Assembly (NCBI GenBank): GCA_900552265.1 | Contig: URZE01000002.1 | Span: forward strand, 1 to 64,000 | Direction: 5' to 3' | DNA from: an uncultured Oscillospiraceae bacterium | GTDB lineage: Bacteria; Bacillota; Clostridia; Oscillospirales; Acutalibacteraceae | DNA: 64,000 nucleotides | The notes under the pieces: model-generated | Databases searched by the model: none | What the model was told of the DNA's origin: nothing | What the model saw: the letters and a program-made list of their open reading frames with translations, nothing else | Translations under genes and position numbers: made by a program | Shown here: in pieces, positions 35,982 through 45,151 of the stretch | Layout of the letters: every line of letters begins with the position of its first letter | Numbering within the stretch: the first letter of the stretch is position 1

Positions 35982-36180
35982 TTAATTTCCCTTTTTTACA
36001 AATCCATCACAAACAAAATTATTAAAATCAGTACTTAATTTTTGAAAATTTTTTACCATCCAGTAAAACATATTTGATTGATTATTGTAACTATCATTAC
36101 CAATCAATGTCTTTTCCACGATATTATTACTAAAATTTTTAATTGTTAAACCAAATTCATCTTATATTGTAAACAGTAGT
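35982..36180 (-). pseudogene. Remnant of an unknown gene
   Basis: On the minus strand, after an in-frame TAA, 59 codons read DEFGLTIKNFSNNIVEK, then YNNQSNMFYWMVKNFQ and NNFVCDGFVKKGN to a stop at 35982. Upstream of the TAA the same frame continues YYGTEVTNTDKLLF, so the stop probably interrupts an older gene. I do not recognise the family. Confidence 0.4.
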
Positions 36181-36383
36181 TTATCAGTATTAGTTACTTC
36201 TGTTCCATAATAATGAGTGTTTTAATAATTAAGTTTTTTAATATTTCTTCATCGAATTAACCTGTTTTAGAAATATAATGAGATCCTCAAAATATTCTTC
36301 AACAAATCAACATTCATATCACCAACATATAAACAAAGTTCAATAATTCTCAAATTGAAAATAGCTTAAAAATATCTCACAAT

Positions 36384-36415
36384 AAAGCTACCTCTGAGCA
36401 AGGGTAGCTTTTTGT
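36384..36415. terminator. Terminator hairpin after the protease gene
   Basis: AAAGCTACC (36384-36392) pairs exactly with GGTAGCTTT (36403-36411). The T run is best on the plus strand (TTTTT); on the minus strand GCTTTATT follows. It lies 43 bases beyond the minus-strand protease stop, so it probably serves that operon or both directions. Confidence 0.65.
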
Positions 36416-36457
36416 ATATTATATATTTAATTTTTTTTAAAATATCTATGCTTTTTC

Positions 36458-38578
36458 TTATAACTGTCTGTATATACACAATACACCACTTTGGTTAGCT
36501 CCAGGTATAAATCTTCCGTCATCGCAATATACACCATTTTGTACTTGATTATAGGAAACGGGTTTAACATTACGATCGTCACACAAGTACCAATTGCTAC
36601 CTCTTTTAATATAAGCAACGTAATGGCCACTATTAATTGTATCCCCTATATGAACGGCAACTCCAAGACACTCATACCCCGGTAAATCATAATCAACTGG
36701 AATATAACTTTTACCAGGAATCGAAACTTCACCTACAGACGATTGAAGTCCATCCACATTTGCTACAATAGGCACCTTTGTATCAGTTATGCGATTGATA
36801 GAAACCGCAAAATATCCGTTTAACGGATTAATATTTAATCTTGAGCTGCATTTCCAATTTATTAATAAGGGAAGTTGTTCAATCATTTTGCCAGCATCTT
36901 TATCACTTAAATTTCCATACAATTTTCTTACTTCATCTCTTTGTTTTGTTACATCTACACCTCCACCATGTTCCAAAATATCCTTCATTGTAAAATATCG
37001 TCCAGATAAATTTGGCAAATTAACAGGATTCGAAATCACAGGCTGCATTCCAGCTTCTTCAAAGACTGAATTAATTCTAGTCATAATAATTTCACCAATG
37101 TCTTCCTGCCGACCTCCATCTCTATATCCCAGATCGCAAGCAGCTTTGTATAATTCCGACCTACTAACCTCTCTCGTACCAGTAATAGCTTCCTTTATTG
37201 TTAAACACGCATTAGCTTGGGGAGATAATTTGGCACCATTCGCTTTTGCTTTAGAAAGTTCGTTAAACAAGTCAGCTCTAACCAACAACTGCGTAAGGGC
37301 ATTTAAATAGCAAGAATGCCCAAAATTAGGAAGCCCATTCGGGGGTGCATTTTCATCTGGTAAAGAGGAAGCCAAAGGCGCCTTAGCTGCCGTAGGAACT
37401 CGATCCTCAGATGGTGGATTAGGTTGAACATCATCAGTTTCACCCACAGTTTGAGTTGCAGAAACTTCAAGTTGTGCAGCAGGTGCCTCCGCAGTACTCT
37501 GATCTGAGCCACTCCCTGGTGTCATATGTTTAGTACCACCACTTTTATCTATATCTTTAGAACTCGATACATCTTTTTTTAATTTTTCCCCAGACTGAAT
37601 TGCAGAAACTTCAGGTTGTGCAGCAGATGCCCCCACAGTACTCTGATCTGAGCCACTCCCTGGTGTCATATGTTTAGTACCATCACTTTTACTCGCATCT
37701 TGAGAATCCGATACATCTTCTTTTAATTTTTTCGCAGGTTTAGCTGCAGAAGCCCCATTTTGTACACCAGGTGTCTCCGCAGTATTTTGACCCGATTCAC
37801 TTTCTAATACTACCTGTTGAGTACCACTACTTTTACTTGAACCTTGAGAATCCGATACATCTTCTTTTAATTTTTTCGCAGATTTAGCTGCAGAAGCCCC
37901 ATTTTGTACACCAGGTGCCCCCGCAGTACTTTGATCCAATTCACTTTCTAATACTGCCTCTTGATCACCACCAGTCTCACCATCATGTTGAGAACCCTTG
38001 CCGTCACCATTTTTTAAATCATATTGCCCAAATTTAGATTTTATTGTCGGTCCCATTTTTTTGTACAGATAAACCCCAATAGCAACAGTGACAACTGCAA
38101 TTTCAACACCTAAAATAATTTTCTTTAAACGTTTTACATTTTTAGAATTTGAAGAAAATATACTTGAGATTTTAGACCGCACGGCTGATACTTTGGAAGT
38201 AGATGTACTTAAAACTCCAGACTCTGCAGCTGATACTTCAGGATTAAATGTACTTGTTGCAGGCATAAAACTAAGTACAGCCAAGGTTCCGGCTAAAAAT
38301 TTTTTCTTCATTTTATCCGACATAATTCCTCCACTTATTTGATCCAAGTCATTACTTAATGCCACTTTAACATTTTTTTCGTCACAAGTCAATATATAAA
38401 GAATTTCTATAAATTCTTCCCATTCTTCACGGCTATATCCATCTTTTATTTTTAGGCAAAAGTTGTAAAGTTCATCTCCGGTTTTACATTTTGAAAAATT
38501 CTCCGCTAAATCTTTATCACTTGTTATTTTTTCAAATACAAAAAGTAAATTGGAATTAAGGTTTTCAAAATCTTCCAA
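36458..38578 (-). CDS. Ubiquitin-specific-protease-like protein with Nif11-like GG leader
   Basis: 706 residues from the TTG at 38578, 7 bases after GGAGGT; an ATG further upstream overlaps the MORN gene's end and has no such site. Residues 2-84 resemble a Nif11-type leader (FENLNSNLLFVFEKITSDKD, helical, ending DQISGG). Then comes a signal-like stretch (MKKKFLAGTLAVLSF), a membrane segment at about 152-174 (IILGVEIAVVTVAIGVYLY), three and a half 48-residue repeats (211-383), and a USP peptidase: NFGHSCYLNALTQLL (catalytic Cys423), SGHYVAYIK (His652) and WYLCDDRNV (Asp). The Cys and His boxes are those of deubiquitinases. Bacteria lack ubiquitin, so a target in a eukaryotic host is likely. 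It ends the operon cyclase-MORN-USP. Confidence 0.85.
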   Translation of the reverse strand: MEDFENLNSNLLFVFEKITSDKDLAENFSKCKTGDELYNFCLKIKDGYSREEWEEFIEILYILTCDEKNVKVALSNDLDQISGGIMSDKMKKKFLAGTLAVLSFMPATSTFNPEVSAAESGVLSTSTSKVSAVRSKISSIFSSNSKNVKRLKKIILGVEIAVVTVAIGVYLYKKMGPTIKSKFGQYDLKNGDGKGSQHDGETGGDQEAVLESELDQSTAGAPGVQNGASAAKSAKKLKEDVSDSQGSSKSSGTQQVVLESESGQNTAETPGVQNGASAAKPAKKLKEDVSDSQDASKSDGTKHMTPGSGSDQSTVGASAAQPEVSAIQSGEKLKKDVSSSKDIDKSGGTKHMTPGSGSDQSTAEAPAAQLEVSATQTVGETDDVQPNPPSEDRVPTAAKAPLASSLPDENAPPNGLPNFGHSCYLNALTQLLVRADLFNELSKAKANGAKLSPQANACLTIKEAITGTREVSRSELYKAACDLGYRDGGRQEDIGEIIMTRINSVFEEAGMQPVISNPVNLPNLSGRYFTMKDILEHGGGVDVTKQRDEVRKLYGNLSDKDAGKMIEQLPLLINWKCSSRLNINPLNGYFAVSINRITDTKVPIVANVDGLQSSVGEVSIPGKSYIPVDYDLPGYECLGVAVHIGDTINSGHYVAYIKRGSNWYLCDDRNVKPVSYNQVQNGVYCDDGRFIPGANQSGVLCIYRQL
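37430..37948 (-). repeat. Tandem 144-bp repeats coding a disordered linker
   Basis: About 3.6 copies of a 48-residue unit inside the protease gene. Units begin ESELDQSTAG, ESESGQNTAE, GSGSDQSTVG and GSGSDQSTAE, share KLKEDVS or KLKKDVS in the middle, and copies 2 and 3 end TKHMTP. Ser, Ala, Gly, Asp and Lys dominate, so the linker is unstructured and may vary in length between strains. Confidence 0.9.
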
Positions 38579-38601
38579 ATTAGACACCTCCAAACATTTA
38601 C

Positions 38602-40116
38602 TTACCCCATCGAACCTATTTCTATACATTTAAGTTCAGTTCTTCCGTCATTAAAATAGAACCTTATAAAGTAATTGTCCATAATATATTTATCACTCGG
38701 AACACTTGTTATTTTATTTATGTTTATTGCCAAATTAGAAAATACCGTACTGTAATAACTCGGACAACTATAGTCTATAGAAGAAAACGGTTCACCCATT
38801 ACAGTTCTTCTCTCAACAGCAGTACTCTGAGAACCAAGTCCCATAAATTTCTCTTTTATTCCGAGTATAATCTTATCGCAAACATATTCTCCCTTTTCGC
38901 CGTTAACTTTAAATACAAGCGAAGCATCCATACTAAGATAGGTAATAATAAGCTTTCCGTCAGTTTCGGTACGGTAACTTTCTTGTCCGAATTCCACTTT
39001 AATTTTATCGGGAGATTGTCCGAGATAACCGATATAATCAATACTATCTCCTCGGAAATTACCGTCAAATTGCTTGGAACCAAGTTTATCATACGACGTA
39101 CCGCTGCCCTGTCGTTTACCTTTCGAAAAACTTCCCTCATATATAACTACCGAAGTACTTACATCGTAAAGTTTTCCGGTTCCGTCGTACAGACCATTTT
39201 TAAACTCACCTACGTATTTCACAACTCCGGTATCCAAATCATAAAGCGTTCCGGTTCCTTCATAAAATCCATTGGCAAAAGCTCCGGAATAAAGTAAATT
39301 TCCTCCTGAATAAAGTTTACCCTGTCCTCCGCCGTAAAAATCATCTTTAAAAGAGCCTTCGTATTTTATACTGGTTCCGTCTTCTTCGTATTCTACACCG
39401 TTTCCATTTCGAACGTTATTTGCGTACTCTCCGTAATATTTTTTCAGCTGAGTCGAAGGATCATATTCTATTCCGGTTCCGGAACGTTGTCCGACAGAAA
39501 AATTTCCGACATATATCAATTTCCCTATATCATTGAAAAGTTTTCCCTCTCCCTCATAGTTGTTATTGGAAAAAGAACCACTGTATATCATAACTCCGGC
39601 AGAATTATATAATTCACCTTGTCCACTGTATTTTCCGCCTTCAAAATAACCTTTATAGATCAAATTGCCATTATAATCGTACTGAATTCCATAACCTTGA
39701 GGCACACCCTTTTCCATCGTACCTTCATATACTAACTTTCCATCTGTATTATACACTCTTGCTTTTCCACCAAACTTAGCATATTTCGGAGTGTCTATAC
39801 GAATATTAGATGTCCAAAGTTTCCCATCGGCCCAAGGATAAACTTGATATACCAAAAGATATCCCAAAACACCTAAAACTATAACAAATATAGTTACAAA
39901 ACGTTTTGAAAAATACATTCCAAAAAACCTGAAATAATCTTTTTTACTGCCAGGCTTTTTCAAAAAATTTTGTATAAACTTCTGAACTTTTTGCTGAACA
40001 GCCTGAGCAGCCCTCATTCCTACATTCTGTATTTGGATAAAAAAGGAAGTTAACATCACCATCTGTGATTTTAAAGTTGTAACAATTCTCGAAACAATAT
40101 CTTTTACCATTGACAT
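38602..40116 (-). CDS. Membrane-anchored MORN-repeat protein
   Basis: 504 residues from the ATG at 40116 (AGGGTGG upstream; an ATG 7 codons earlier is possible). An N-terminal basic region is followed by a membrane segment at about 70-89 (VTIFVIVLGVLGYLLVY). Residues about 105-330 hold some ten MORN repeats of the form YEGxFxxGxxxGxGxxY, such as IYKGYFEGGKYSGQGELY. The C-terminal 150 residues are unassigned. MORN repeats in bacteria often face outward. The gene ends 23 bases before the ubiquitin-protease-like gene, in the same operon. Confidence 0.85.
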   Translation of the reverse strand: MSMVKDIVSRIVTTLKSQMVMLTSFFIQIQNVGMRAAQAVQQKVQKFIQNFLKKPGSKKDYFRFFGMYFSKRFVTIFVIVLGVLGYLLVYQVYPWADGKLWTSNIRIDTPKYAKFGGKARVYNTDGKLVYEGTMEKGVPQGYGIQYDYNGNLIYKGYFEGGKYSGQGELYNSAGVMIYSGSFSNNNYEGEGKLFNDIGKLIYVGNFSVGQRSGTGIEYDPSTQLKKYYGEYANNVRNGNGVEYEEDGTSIKYEGSFKDDFYGGGQGKLYSGGNLLYSGAFANGFYEGTGTLYDLDTGVVKYVGEFKNGLYDGTGKLYDVSTSVVIYEGSFSKGKRQGSGTSYDKLGSKQFDGNFRGDSIDYIGYLGQSPDKIKVEFGQESYRTETDGKLIITYLSMDASLVFKVNGEKGEYVCDKIILGIKEKFMGLGSQSTAVERRTVMGEPFSSIDYSCPSYYSTVFSNLAININKITSVPSDKYIMDNYFIRFYFNDGRTELKCIEIGSMG

Positions 40117-40204
40117 ATTGCTGCCCACCCTGTTCATTATAAAAATTCAGAATTATATATTTATAAATTAATAACTTATAAAAAACTTTAACCTCAAAAA
40201 CCAA

Positions 40205-43132
40205 TTAAACAATATATCCTGTAAAACCTTTTTTTAAAAACTTATCATTTTCTTGATCTCTCATTTGTTCTTCACATTTCATAAGGTAATGAATAGCCAC
40301 TTTATCATTTTCATTAACTCTCAAAACATCAGTAAACATACGTCTTGCCTGTTCAAATTCATGTAACAGATATTTTTCGATACCTTTTTCAAACAGTTCT
40401 TTCGTAGACATATAGAGATCTTTTCGGTATTTGTTGGATGAATCTATAACTTCAAAAATTTCAGTATAGCCTTCTCCAGTAATATTACCCACTCTTCCTA
40501 TAAATCGATAATCATAAGGCTCGTCCTTTTCAAGACTTTCAACTATCGCTCTTGTTGCGGCATGATTTATTCCGACTACTCCTATTTGAGTATCTATATT
40601 AAACATCTGCATTATTTCATCAGAAACAACCACTACTCCTCGCCTGTCTTCGTTTCCTAAAACACCTATCAAAACATCTCCGGCTCCGAGAGTAATATTC
40701 ATGTGTTCTTTAACCGATTTGCTTATATCTATCTCTTTGAACTGAATTGAAGCATTAAATGCATCTTTTGCTCCATCCGGAAAAAGTATTACTGCATCAA
40801 GACCGTCAAAAGATTGTACCACTCCGTTATTGTTTTCAACTACTTTAAACATTTCACTGTAAGTCTTGTTCAAAGCCTCGAATATTTCATTTTCATCTTT
40901 AAAATCATACGAACCCTTATACGAAAGATTAAAAGTAACGTAAATTATATTCATGTGGACTATATTGTGGTCATGAAGTTTTACTTGAGTAATTTTTTCT
41001 TTATTCATAAATCTGAATATTTCAGTAGGAACATATCTTACATACTCTTTATTCAACCTTATAAGGTTGGAAGTATATCTTTCGATTTTTTCCGACATCA
41101 CATTAAAAGCCTGAGCTATATCAGCAAGCTCATCTTTAGATCTTACTTGTATACGTGTATTCCACTGACCTTTTCCCATTGTATTTATTGCATTTTCTAT
41201 TTTCTTGAGCGGTCTTAGTGACCATTTCACCGAAAAACACATATATGCAAATATAAACACAGCAATTACAAGAATTACAGCAAGTGAATGCTTAAATATT
41301 CTCCAAAATTCCGTTGAAGTATGAATACTCGAATCAAGAAAATTACCCACAAATCCAACAATTCTTCCGTTGCTGTCTTTAAGCGCCACAAAAGAACCGG
41401 TCATATTCCCATAAACATCACGAAACGTTGCTTCTAAGGAATCGGTTGAATTTTTCTTATCTGAAAATTGATTCCAAATATCATAAAGAGCTTCACATTC
41501 ATCACGTTCCATTACTGAATCAATTAAAGCACAATGCGAAGATACCATATCGGGATTTGTGTATTTTAGTTTGTCATATGAAGAAGAAGAGACGTTGTAT
41601 CTTGTATTTATAGTCGCATAAAGTTTGTTATACCTTTCAATATAGGTTACAAGATAATCACTGCGGTCACCTATTTTAAGCGATAAGTCATTATATCCGT
41701 TTTCTACGGATTTTTTTATTTTCAAATAATCGACATTCATATAACCACCTACGTGGTCAAGTTTTGAAAACTCGCTCGCATCTATGCTGTCTGCAACTGT
41801 TTTTGCACCTCTTTCCTGCTCACTTTTGAGTATTGACATATACTCAGAAACCGAATCACTTGTATTAACAAAAACCAAAATCCCCATAGAAACAAGATAA
41901 ACAGGTAAAAACATAGCAATTATTCTTATTGCAAGCGGAACTCTTTTTATATCTGCTTTTGAAATAAATTTAACTGCATAAAAACCTAACCACAGTACGG
42001 CAAATACTGCAGCTATAATCAAAAATCCTTTAGGAAAGAAACTTCCTCTAACATCGGTAATAAGCTGAGTACGAGAACCAAATCTTACATAAAAAGGTTT
42101 ATCAAAAGCTTTGGAAGGAGCGTAAAAATCGTTATTATCTATAAGCTTAATTTTTCTTACATCTCTTACAAGAATACTTTGAGAACTATCAAGCGGAGTA
42201 TCTAAGTTGTATACTACCTTTGAAGTTATACTTTTTGTATCGAGTTTATAAAAAGAACCGCTTATGGAATCGTTAAAATATATGTCGTCGTTAGAGTCTA
42301 CACTCATTTCAGTTATCAAAAATTTAGAAGTTGAAATTGCATTTGAGTAATCAGTAAATTCTCCCTGATTATTCATTCCCCAGAGTTGACCGTTTTTTGT
42401 AGAATAAAACACCCTTCCGGTTGAAAGCACACTAACATCACCAACCCATTTAATTGAACGGTCGGCAATATTAACCGGAGGAGTTACTGTAAATGTTTTT
42501 ATTTTTTTTGGACTTTCGTCTGTAAGAGGATTTGCGGTAATAACATCATAGCGGTCGTCTTGACATCCAACAACCGTCATCTTTTGATTCAAAATTTGAA
42601 TTTTCTGAATATATCCGTTCACCGGAGGATTTGCGTATTTCGAAAAATCGAGATTTACTACTTCTTTTATATAATTACCGTTCGTATCATACATCAATAC
42701 CGACTCACTCGAGATCGGATAAAGTGATTTATCGGCTGCAACAGCTTTAAGGTTCCGTTTTTCTTTTACAAGGTAAAAGTTTCCTTTTGAATCTGCTTCT
42801 ATGTTGCGATACGAATATGCGGCTTCATCATTTGATTTTTCCAAATCTACCTTAAAAGCCATCGAACCACCGGAACAAATTTTAGTGACTTTATACTGAG
42901 ACTTATTCTGATTGACTCCGAGAACATAAACATTCCCGACAGAATCCATATCAGAACTCAAAAAAGCTCCGAAATCGGGCTTATTTACAAAATATTGAGT
43001 AAGATAGGCCACAACAAGAAAAAAAACTGATAAAATACCAAGTCTTACTTTTGGATTAGAAAAAAAATTTTTGGTTTTATCCAAAGCTTCAATCACGTTT
43101 TGCGGGTTCCTGGCAGACGACTTTTTTTTCAT
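40205..43132 (-). CDS. Receptor-like membrane protein with HAMP and degenerate cyclase domain
   Basis: 975 residues from the ATG at 43132 (GGAGGT upstream; the promoter at 43266-43294 excludes earlier starts). Order: membrane segment about 29-50; propeller-like repeats with MDSVGNVYVLG and ADSKGNFYLV (about 60-340); membrane segments about 367-386 and 394-421; an outer sensor domain; a membrane segment at 614-636; HAMP (about 630-685, ending DIAQAFNVMSEKIE); a class III cyclase-like domain (721-896); and a TPR-like tail (FEQARRMFTDVLRVN). Where active cyclases have a metal-binding Asp (FADIRGFT), this has VTFNLSYKGS, so it probably does not make cAMP. It may sense a signal and pass it on by binding. 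Confidence 0.75.
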   Translation of the reverse strand: MKKKSSARNPQNVIEALDKTKNFFSNPKVRLGILSVFFLVVAYLTQYFVNKPDFGAFLSSDMDSVGNVYVLGVNQNKSQYKVTKICSGGSMAFKVDLEKSNDEAAYSYRNIEADSKGNFYLVKEKRNLKAVAADKSLYPISSESVLMYDTNGNYIKEVVNLDFSKYANPPVNGYIQKIQILNQKMTVVGCQDDRYDVITANPLTDESPKKIKTFTVTPPVNIADRSIKWVGDVSVLSTGRVFYSTKNGQLWGMNNQGEFTDYSNAISTSKFLITEMSVDSNDDIYFNDSISGSFYKLDTKSITSKVVYNLDTPLDSSQSILVRDVRKIKLIDNNDFYAPSKAFDKPFYVRFGSRTQLITDVRGSFFPKGFLIIAAVFAVLWLGFYAVKFISKADIKRVPLAIRIIAMFLPVYLVSMGILVFVNTSDSVSEYMSILKSEQERGAKTVADSIDASEFSKLDHVGGYMNVDYLKIKKSVENGYNDLSLKIGDRSDYLVTYIERYNKLYATINTRYNVSSSSYDKLKYTNPDMVSSHCALIDSVMERDECEALYDIWNQFSDKKNSTDSLEATFRDVYGNMTGSFVALKDSNGRIVGFVGNFLDSSIHTSTEFWRIFKHSLAVILVIAVFIFAYMCFSVKWSLRPLKKIENAINTMGKGQWNTRIQVRSKDELADIAQAFNVMSEKIERYTSNLIRLNKEYVRYVPTEIFRFMNKEKITQVKLHDHNIVHMNIIYVTFNLSYKGSYDFKDENEIFEALNKTYSEMFKVVENNNGVVQSFDGLDAVILFPDGAKDAFNASIQFKEIDISKSVKEHMNITLGAGDVLIGVLGNEDRRGVVVVSDEIMQMFNIDTQIGVVGINHAATRAIVESLEKDEPYDYRFIGRVGNITGEGYTEIFEVIDSSNKYRKDLYMSTKELFEKGIEKYLLHEFEQARRMFTDVLRVNENDKVAIHYLMKCEEQMRDQENDKFLKKGFTGYIV

Positions 43133-43234
43133 TAAAAATACCTCCATACCCTTATATTTTTTATACAAGTTTAATTTAACGATATTTAATTGAATTTTAA
43201 ATATATATTTTTTCAAAATAATCAAATATATATG

Positions 43235-43294
43235 TTTACTATTCCAATTCATGGTTGTATAATATAGTATATTATCATAGAATAACGGAGTCAA
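43235..43294. promoter_or_regulatory. Divergent promoters for the cyclase operon and the LysM gene
   Basis: Minus strand: TTGACT (43294-43289), 17 bases, TATACT (43271-43266). Plus strand: TTTACT (43235-43240), 17 bases, TATAAT (43258-43263). The two promoters overlap head to head, so the operons are probably controlled together. Confidence 0.65.
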
Positions 43295-43344
43295 GTATCA
43301 AAAAAATGTTTTATTTTTCAAATCAAATGAACGGAGTTAAAAAT

Positions 43345-44493
43345 ATGAGAAACTCACAAAACAATTCAGACTATGTGGTAATAGCCAATATCATTGAAAA
43401 TGAGAAAATTAATGTGTCTATAGCCTACAAAGGAAAAAATACTCTGGACAACCTTTATATACTAAACGAATTTGTATATGATAAAAACGATTTGTATCTT
43501 TTCAAAACACTTTTTTCGATTTATGATTCAGACAATCGTCCAAAAGAATTCAAAGATTTCTTTGTACGTGCAGACAAATTTTACGCAGTATTTGAATATA
43601 AAGAAGCTCCGGGAATAAAAGAAAAATACAATAAAGAACTCAGCACTACTCATTTTGATGACAGATGTAAAATATTGGAACTTATACTGATGAAAATTGA
43701 CGGTATAACAAAATCCACATACGATATATTGGGATGTGCATCAGAGTCAAAGAATATAAAAATAACCGATGAAAAACAAATTCACATAAATTACAATCTC
43801 GAAAATATTTTTAAGTACAGAGGAGCAAATTTTAAAACAATACTTGAAAATATTCACGACATTATCAAGGATGTACTACCTGCAGAGTGTGACGCCGGAT
43901 TTAACAAACAGCTTCACATTGTACTCGATAAATGTAAAAATGGAGTATATACCTCTATTCCCGAACTCGTTATAGAATTGAAAAAAGCCGAAAAAATTTC
44001 AAAAGCAAGTTCTTGGCTTTCATATATCAAATATCGTATAGAATTCCACAAACCTCTAATAAAAAAAGTAAGCAATTATGCTTTTACGATTATGATTGCG
44101 TTCGGAGCAGTTTACTTAGTATATTCCAAAATTAACGAAGGAAAAAATTCAAATGTAGCCGCTTCGGTAGTTACAATCGGAAACACCACTTATAACGGAA
44201 ATTCAAAAGACGAATCCGAAAAAACAGTATCAACCGAAAAACAAGATAACCAAAACAGTACCAAATCAGCAGCTGATATAATATTGTCTGTAGGACTCGA
44301 TATGGATTACGAGGACTACATTGTCCAGCAAGACGACACCGTTGCATCCATATGCGAAAATTATTACAAAGACACAAAATATATCACTGCAATAACAACA
44401 TTTAACGGTATAGAAGCAAACGACAAATTAACTCCGGGAACCATTCTTAAACTGCCAAACAGAACAGCTATAGCTTTGTACCTTTCTAAATAA
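43345..44493 (+). CDS. Membrane protein with C-terminal LysM domain
   Basis: 382 residues from the ATG at 43345, 8 bases after GGAG; an ATG 10 codons upstream is less well placed. The N-terminal 240 residues are an unassigned cytoplasmic domain that reminds one slightly of a kinase-like fold (IINYNLENIFKY) but lacks motifs. A membrane segment lies at about 250-270 (YAFTIMIAFGAVYLVYS), then a Ser/Asn-rich linker, and the last 50 residues form a LysM domain (VQQDDTVASICENYY to LTPGTILKLPN) that should bind peptidoglycan. It is transcribed divergently from the cyclase-MORN-USP operon. Confidence 0.7.
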   Translation: MRNSQNNSDYVVIANIIENEKINVSIAYKGKNTLDNLYILNEFVYDKNDLYLFKTLFSIYDSDNRPKEFKDFFVRADKFYAVFEYKEAPGIKEKYNKELSTTHFDDRCKILELILMKIDGITKSTYDILGCASESKNIKITDEKQIHINYNLENIFKYRGANFKTILENIHDIIKDVLPAECDAGFNKQLHIVLDKCKNGVYTSIPELVIELKKAEKISKASSWLSYIKYRIEFHKPLIKKVSNYAFTIMIAFGAVYLVYSKINEGKNSNVAASVVTIGNTTYNGNSKDESEKTVSTEKQDNQNSTKSAADIILSVGLDMDYEDYIVQQDDTVASICENYYKDTKYITAITTFNGIEANDKLTPGTILKLPNRTAIALYLSK

Positions 44494-44507
44494 TGAAAAT
44501 ATAAAAA

Positions 44508-44550
44508 CCGCTGCACATTACTGAAAAAATTCAGGTGCAACGGAATTTTT
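44508..44550. terminator. Bidirectional terminator between convergent genes
   Basis: CCGCTGCAC (44508-44516) pairs with GTGCAACGG (44535-44543), with an inner CTGAA/TTCAG pair, followed by AATTTTTTT on the plus strand. It separates the LysM gene from the convergent GG-leader gene. Confidence 0.7.
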
Positions 44551-44559
44551 TTACTTTAT

Positions 44560-45009
44560 CTACGATTTACGCTTCATCCTACCTATGCTTTTACGAGTAT
44601 CTGAAATTGTTTCAATATACCCTTCGCCCCAGTCTCCGGTATTTATATTAAACTCTTGAACTTCCACTTCACTATCAAACCTTACGCCTCGTTTCTTCGG
44701 TTTTGAGGGCTCCACAGGGTTCGGAGCAACATACGGCACAATGTCACCAGTGGGCTGATGGGGTTGAGATGTATCTCTTTTGTACTTGCTTGCTAACTTT
44801 GCAGCACCTGCACTTAAAGCTACAGTTACACCAATTCCTGCTAAAATTCTAAGTGCAGTCATAAATTTATCATATTGAACACCACCGGAAACATTTTTCA
44901 TTAAATTTTCATCGATTTTATCGGAATTTATCATTTTTAAAAGCTCATTTGTTTCGCTGTCAGTAAGAACCACACCATTTTCTTTTAATATTTCTTTGAG
45001 ATTATTCAT
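44560..45009 (-). CDS. Small protein with double-glycine leader
   Basis: 149 residues, GGAGGT before the ATG. Residues 1-43 look like an export leader: NLKEILKENGVVLTDSETNELL, helical and acidic, ending LMKNVSGG/V. The rest contains a membrane segment at about 52-72 (ILAGIGVTVALSAGAAK) and a Pro-rich, basic tail (PVEPSKPKKRGVRF). Such leaders are cut after GG by C39-peptidase ABC exporters. The mature part is too large for a simple bacteriocin; function unknown. It resembles the next gene in its leader. Confidence 0.6.
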   Translation of the reverse strand: MNNLKEILKENGVVLTDSETNELLKMINSDKIDENLMKNVSGGVQYDKFMTALRILAGIGVTVALSAGAAKLASKYKRDTSQPHQPTGDIVPYVAPNPVEPSKPKKRGVRFDSEVEVQEFNINTGDWGEGYIETISDTRKSIGRMKRKS

Positions 45010-45151
45010 TTACTTTACCTCCATCACAATAAAATTTAATAATCTATACAGTGTGGCACTCAAAATTTTCGAATATAAACCCTGCAAAAATTTTTGTTAC
45101 TGTTTCAATTTCTTTTAGTGCTCAACTATAAGTTTGTGACCATATTGAAAC

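Larger units (their letters stand above)
35578..36457. other. Intergenic DNA with a decayed minus-strand gene
   Basis: About 880 bases. Nothing is seen in 35578-35980. From about 36330 down to 35982 a minus-strand reading has coherent protein-like stretches broken by stops (listed separately), and a hairpin terminator follows at 36384-36415. Confidence 0.5.
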
